DNA of 16,980 nt from Nitrospirota bacterium (lineage in GTDB: Bacteria; Nitrospinota_A; UBA7883; JACRGQ01). The notes under the pieces were generated by a model that was not told the origin of the DNA, did no database searches, and was given only the letters and a program-made list of their open reading frames with translations. The stretch spans positions 1 to 16,980 of the forward strand of contig JAJRYM010000042.1 of assembly GCA_024275775.1 (NCBI GenBank), in the 5' to 3' direction. Every line of letters begins with the position of its first letter. Position 1 is the stretch's first letter. The translations under genes were made by a program, and so were the position numbers. Below are positions 14,290-16,980 of the stretch, one piece after another.

Positions 14290-14295
14290 TATAAT
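14290..14295 (+). promoter_or_regulatory. Perfect -10 hexamer (TATAAT) upstream of plsY
   Basis: TATAAT occurs 37 bases before the plsY ATG, which would give a leader of about 30 bases containing AAGGA (14315-14319). No convincing -35 is present at the expected distance (GC-rich there), so the promoter may need an activator or be weak. The divergent intergenic region 14226-14332 holds no gene. Confidence 0.4.
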
Positions 14296-14332
14296 CAACC
14301 GGCATTTAGAAATGAAGGATTAATAGAAGAAA

Positions 14333-14986
14333 ATGTTTCCACTTTACGCGGGCGTACCGGCGGCCTATCTAATCGGCTCCATCCCCACTGCGCTTATAGC
14401 CGGCCGTCTGCTTGCCGGTGTCGATATTCGAACGGTCGGCAGTAAGAACGCCGGCGCGACCAACCTCTATAGGGTCTGCGGTTTCAAGCCGTATATCGGA
14501 GTGCTGGCGTTCGACATCCTGAAAGGGTTCACAGCTACGAAAGGGGTCTCCTCGCTGGTGGAGACCGACCTGATATCGCCGCTTCATCTGATGCTGATAT
14601 GCGGTTTATGCGCGGTGCTGGGGCATATCTTTACCGTGTTTGCCGGTTTCAGGGGGGGCAAGGGGGTAGCCACGGCGGCCGGCATGATGCTGGCCCTCAT
14701 ACCGGTTCCACTGCTGATAGCGCTTGCGGTTTACGTTGCGGTCGCCTCCGTTACGCATTACGTATCGCTCGGCTCGCTCAGTGCGGCTGTTTCGCTCCCG
14801 ATTATATGTATTGTAGCGTGGCTTGCGTGGGGGGTGGTTTACCCGCCGGAAATATATGCGATAATCCTCGTGCTGGTGGCGGTGATAATCGTTACGCACC
14901 GCGAGAATATTAGACGCCTTATGAAAGGCGAAGAAAACAAAACCTATTTCCTTGGCGGGAACGGACGGAAAAAAACTGATGGCTGA
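14333..14986 (+). CDS. plsY: Glycerol-3-phosphate acyltransferase PlsY (acyl-phosphate dependent)
   Basis: PlsY is a multi-pass inner-membrane enzyme moving the acyl group from acyl-phosphate to the sn-1 position of glycerol 3-phosphate, the first step of phospholipid synthesis together with PlsX. The 217 residues carry the conserved cytoplasmic/active-site motifs: GSIPTALIAGR (15-25), GSKNAGATNLYRVCG (36-50), GHIFTVFAGFRGGKGVAT (97-114) and HRENIRRLMKGEENK (189-203). Hydrophobic segments lie at about 3-25, 53-68, 84-104, 115-140 and 150-190. AAGGA is about 13 bases before the ATG, with a weaker AGAAGA closer. Its last eight bases overlap the start of the RNase R gene, suggesting co-transcription. 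plsX is not in the window. Confidence 0.97.
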   Translation: MFPLYAGVPAAYLIGSIPTALIAGRLLAGVDIRTVGSKNAGATNLYRVCGFKPYIGVLAFDILKGFTATKGVSSLVETDLISPLHLMLICGLCAVLGHIFTVFAGFRGGKGVATAAGMMLALIPVPLLIALAVYVAVASVTHYVSLGSLSAAVSLPIICIVAWLAWGVVYPPEIYAIILVLVAVIIVTHRENIRRLMKGEENKTYFLGGNGRKKTDG

Positions 14987-16980
14987 AAACGAACTTCTAA
15001 AAATACTGCGCGAACGTCTGAACAGGCCTTCCACGATTGCCGAGCTGAGACAAATGGTTCCGCCCCGCTTTCGCGACCATCTGCGCGCACAACTGAAACC
15101 GCTTGTTGAAAACGGGGAGATTATACGGATACGGGGCGGGCGGTACGGCCTGCCCGACGAAATGAATCTCGTTACCGGCCGGGTGCAAGCCCATCCCGAC
15201 GGCTTCGGGTTCGTCATTCCGGACGACGAGGCGGAAAAAGATGTTTACATCGGCCCCCGCAATTTCCTGCGGGCGATGCACGGCGATAGGGTTGTCTGCA
15301 GAGTGGAAAGCGTAAACAGGGAAGGAAAGCGCGACGGAAGCGTTATAAGAATTCTAGAAAGAGCCTCCGAGACCATTGTAGGCGTGTTTGAAAGCCGGGG
15401 CCGGGGAGGGCTTGTGGTGCCGAGCCAGAAAAGGATAACGCAGGTTTTCCACATCGCGCCCGGCGATGGTATGCGCGCGAAAAGCGGGCAGGTGGTGATA
15501 GCGGATATTCTGGAATACCCGGACAGGCACGCTCCCCCTTCGGCGCGCGTTACCGAAATACTCGGCTTCCCGGACGATATAGCGGTAGAGAAGAAAATCA
15601 TCCTACGCCAGTATGACCTGCCGGAAAAATTTCCGCCAAGAATCGATAAGACCGCCTCCCGTGCGAAGGAGCCGGCGAAGAAGGATTACAAAAACAGGCT
15701 GGATTTAACGAACGACTGGATAGTGACGATAGACGGCGAAACCGCGAGGGATTTCGACGATGCCGTCTCCATAAAAAAGCGGGCCGACGGGTTTGAGCTG
15801 GGCGTTCACATAGCGGACGTTTCCAGCTATGTGGAGCCGGGAAGCATTGTGGATGCGGAAGGGTACAAGCGGGGCAACTCCACCTACTTTCCGGGCGATG
15901 TTATTCCGATGCTTCCTTTCCATCTTTCCAACAACGTCTGCTCCCTTAAAGAGGGCGTCCCGAGGTTTACGCTTTCCTGCATCATGAATTTCGATAGAAA
16001 AGGGAATCCCGCCGGCTATCGTTTCGCGCCGTCCGTCATCAAAAGCAGGCATAGGATGACGTACACCGAAGCGGGGCGGATAATAGAAAATCCCAAAGAA
16101 GAGCCGAACAAAGAAAAAGCAGACAAGCTTACGCTGATGAAAAAACTGAGCGATCTCCTGCGCCGCAACCGGAGCAGGGAGGGAAGCATAGATTTCGACC
16201 TGCCGGAATCTTCCATTGTGCTGGACATGCGCGGAGAGCCGGAAGATATCGTCCGCTCCACCCGCAACGCCGCCCATCTGCTTATAGAGGAGTTCATGCT
16301 GGCGGCCAACCGCGCGGCGGCCGATTTCCTGCAAGACAAACCGGCCGTTTACCGCGTTCATCCGGAACCGGACGAGCAGGCCGTCAATAACTTCTTCGAT
16401 CTTGCCAAACGGCTGGGGCACAAACCGCCGAAAACCGGCAACCTGCATAACAGGCTCAAAAAAGTGGTACAGCAGGCAGAAGGCAAGCCGGAAGAGAAAC
16501 TGCTTAACTACTTCCTCCTGCGCTCCATGAAACAGGCAAGCTATTCGGTGGCGAACGTGGGGCATTTCGGGCTGACGTTTTCGCATTACACCCATTTCAC
16601 CTCGCCAATAAGGCGGTATCCCGACCTGGTTGTGCACCGCCTAATCAAAGCAACGCTGAACAGAGAAAAACGGTGGCCCCTTCAGGAGACGCTGGAAAAA
16701 ATCTGCGCCGACTGCTCAAAAACCGAAAGAAATTCAGAGCAGGCCGAGCGCGATATCGTGGAAATGCTCAAAGTCAGGTTCGTGGCCGGACGCGAAGGAG
16801 AGGTTTTCGACGGCATCGTATCCGGCGTTACATCTTTCGGGCTGTTCGTAGAGCTTGGCGATATCATGGTCGAAGGACTTTTGCGCCTTACCGACCTGCA
16901 TGACGATTACTACGAGTTTCTGGAAAGCGAATACGCACTCGCCGGCAAGCGGACAGGGAAGGTGTACCGGTTCGGGCAGA
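14979..16980 (+). CDS. rnr: Ribonuclease R (3' end beyond the window)
   Basis: A 3'-to-5' processive exoribonuclease of the RNB family, partial: 667 codons with no stop before the window ends. It starts at ATG 14979, overlapping the plsY stop by 8 bases in another frame. The N-terminus is a winged-helix region (about 4-60) as in RNase R. Cold-shock/OB domains follow at about 64-125 (GRVQAHPDGFGFVIPD, VYIGPRNFLRAMHGDRV) and about 133-200. The RNB catalytic domain contains IDGETARDFDDAVS with metal-binding D252, D258, D260 and D261, plus HYTHFTSPIRRYPDLVVHRL near 539-557. An S1 domain begins at about 604 (GEVFDGIVSGVTSFGLFVEL). The winged helix and S1 domain favour RNase R over RNase II. What is missing is the end of S1 and any basic tail. 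Confidence 0.96.
   Translation, partial: MAENELLKILRERLNRPSTIAELRQMVPPRFRDHLRAQLKPLVENGEIIRIRGGRYGLPDEMNLVTGRVQAHPDGFGFVIPDDEAEKDVYIGPRNFLRAMHGDRVVCRVESVNREGKRDGSVIRILERASETIVGVFESRGRGGLVVPSQKRITQVFHIAPGDGMRAKSGQVVIADILEYPDRHAPPSARVTEILGFPDDIAVEKKIILRQYDLPEKFPPRIDKTASRAKEPAKKDYKNRLDLTNDWIVTIDGETARDFDDAVSIKKRADGFELGVHIADVSSYVEPGSIVDAEGYKRGNSTYFPGDVIPMLPFHLSNNVCSLKEGVPRFTLSCIMNFDRKGNPAGYRFAPSVIKSRHRMTYTEAGRIIENPKEEPNKEKADKLTLMKKLSDLLRRNRSREGSIDFDLPESSIVLDMRGEPEDIVRSTRNAAHLLIEEFMLAANRAAADFLQDKPAVYRVHPEPDEQAVNNFFDLAKRLGHKPPKTGNLHNRLKKVVQQAEGKPEEKLLNYFLLRSMKQASYSVANVGHFGLTFSHYTHFTSPIRRYPDLVVHRLIKATLNREKRWPLQETLEKICADCSKTERNSEQAERDIVEMLKVRFVAGREGEVFDGIVSGVTSFGLFVELGDIMVEGLLRLTDLHDDYYEFLESEYALAGKRTGKVYRFGQ

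Noticed and set aside
15705..16637. Long open frame (310 codons) on the minus strand inside the RNase R region
   Set aside because: It is antisense to the clearly coding rnr frame with catalytic motifs; its composition (His/Phe/Arg-rich, no recognisable family) is typical of a shadow frame.
1..16980. A wholly new defence, mobile or biosynthetic system
   Set aside because: Every sizeable stretch is covered by recognisable core or T2SS genes with intact motifs; no unassigned gene, CRISPR array, insertion sequence or attachment site was seen.

Overview
The window comes from a diderm (Gram-negative-type) bacterium of roughly even base composition. The evidence is a complete outer-membrane type II secretion system (T2SS), an IscR-like Rrf2 regulator and the acyl-phosphate acyltransferase PlsY. 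The lineage cannot be fixed from this sequence. An AsmA-like GspN after GspM points to a deltaproteobacterial-type group or a related candidate phylum, but that is inference. Coding density is very high: no stretch over about 110 bases lacks a gene, and no tRNA, rRNA, CRISPR array or insertion sequence was seen.

Left end (1-1988): an AT-rich stretch downstream of dnaA holds a hairpin with T-tracts on both sides and a few imperfect DnaA boxes. Next come dnaA and an Rrf2/IscR-type regulator, both on the minus strand, whose stop and start codons share one base. The regulator has its own candidate promoter, apparently giving a near-leaderless mRNA.

Centre (1989-13504): twelve T2SS genes run on the minus strand in the order gspC-D-E-F-G-H-I-J-K-L-M-N. 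Nearly all junctions overlap by 1-4 bases or lie within about 10 bases. The two wider junctions are after gspG (50 bases, with a small hairpin) and before gspC. The set contains the secretin (D), the inner-membrane platform and ATPase (C, E, F, L, M), the major pseudopilin (G), four minor pseudopilins (H-K) and GspN. No prepilin peptidase (GspO/PilD) or pilotin (GspS) is present, so these must be encoded elsewhere.

Right end (13551-16980): ispD (MEP isoprenoid pathway) lies 46 bases upstream of gspC on the same strand and may head the T2SS transcript. It is divergent from plsY, which overlaps by 8 bases the start of an RNase R gene that runs off the window.

I did not find a convincing new multi-gene system; the machinery is recognisable core biology. 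The points most worth checking are the coupling of dnaA to an Fe-S-type regulator, that regulator's altered cluster ligands (His8 gained, the usual C-terminal His replaced by Gln), the possible origin at the left edge, and the basic linkers and loops in GspC and GspD.
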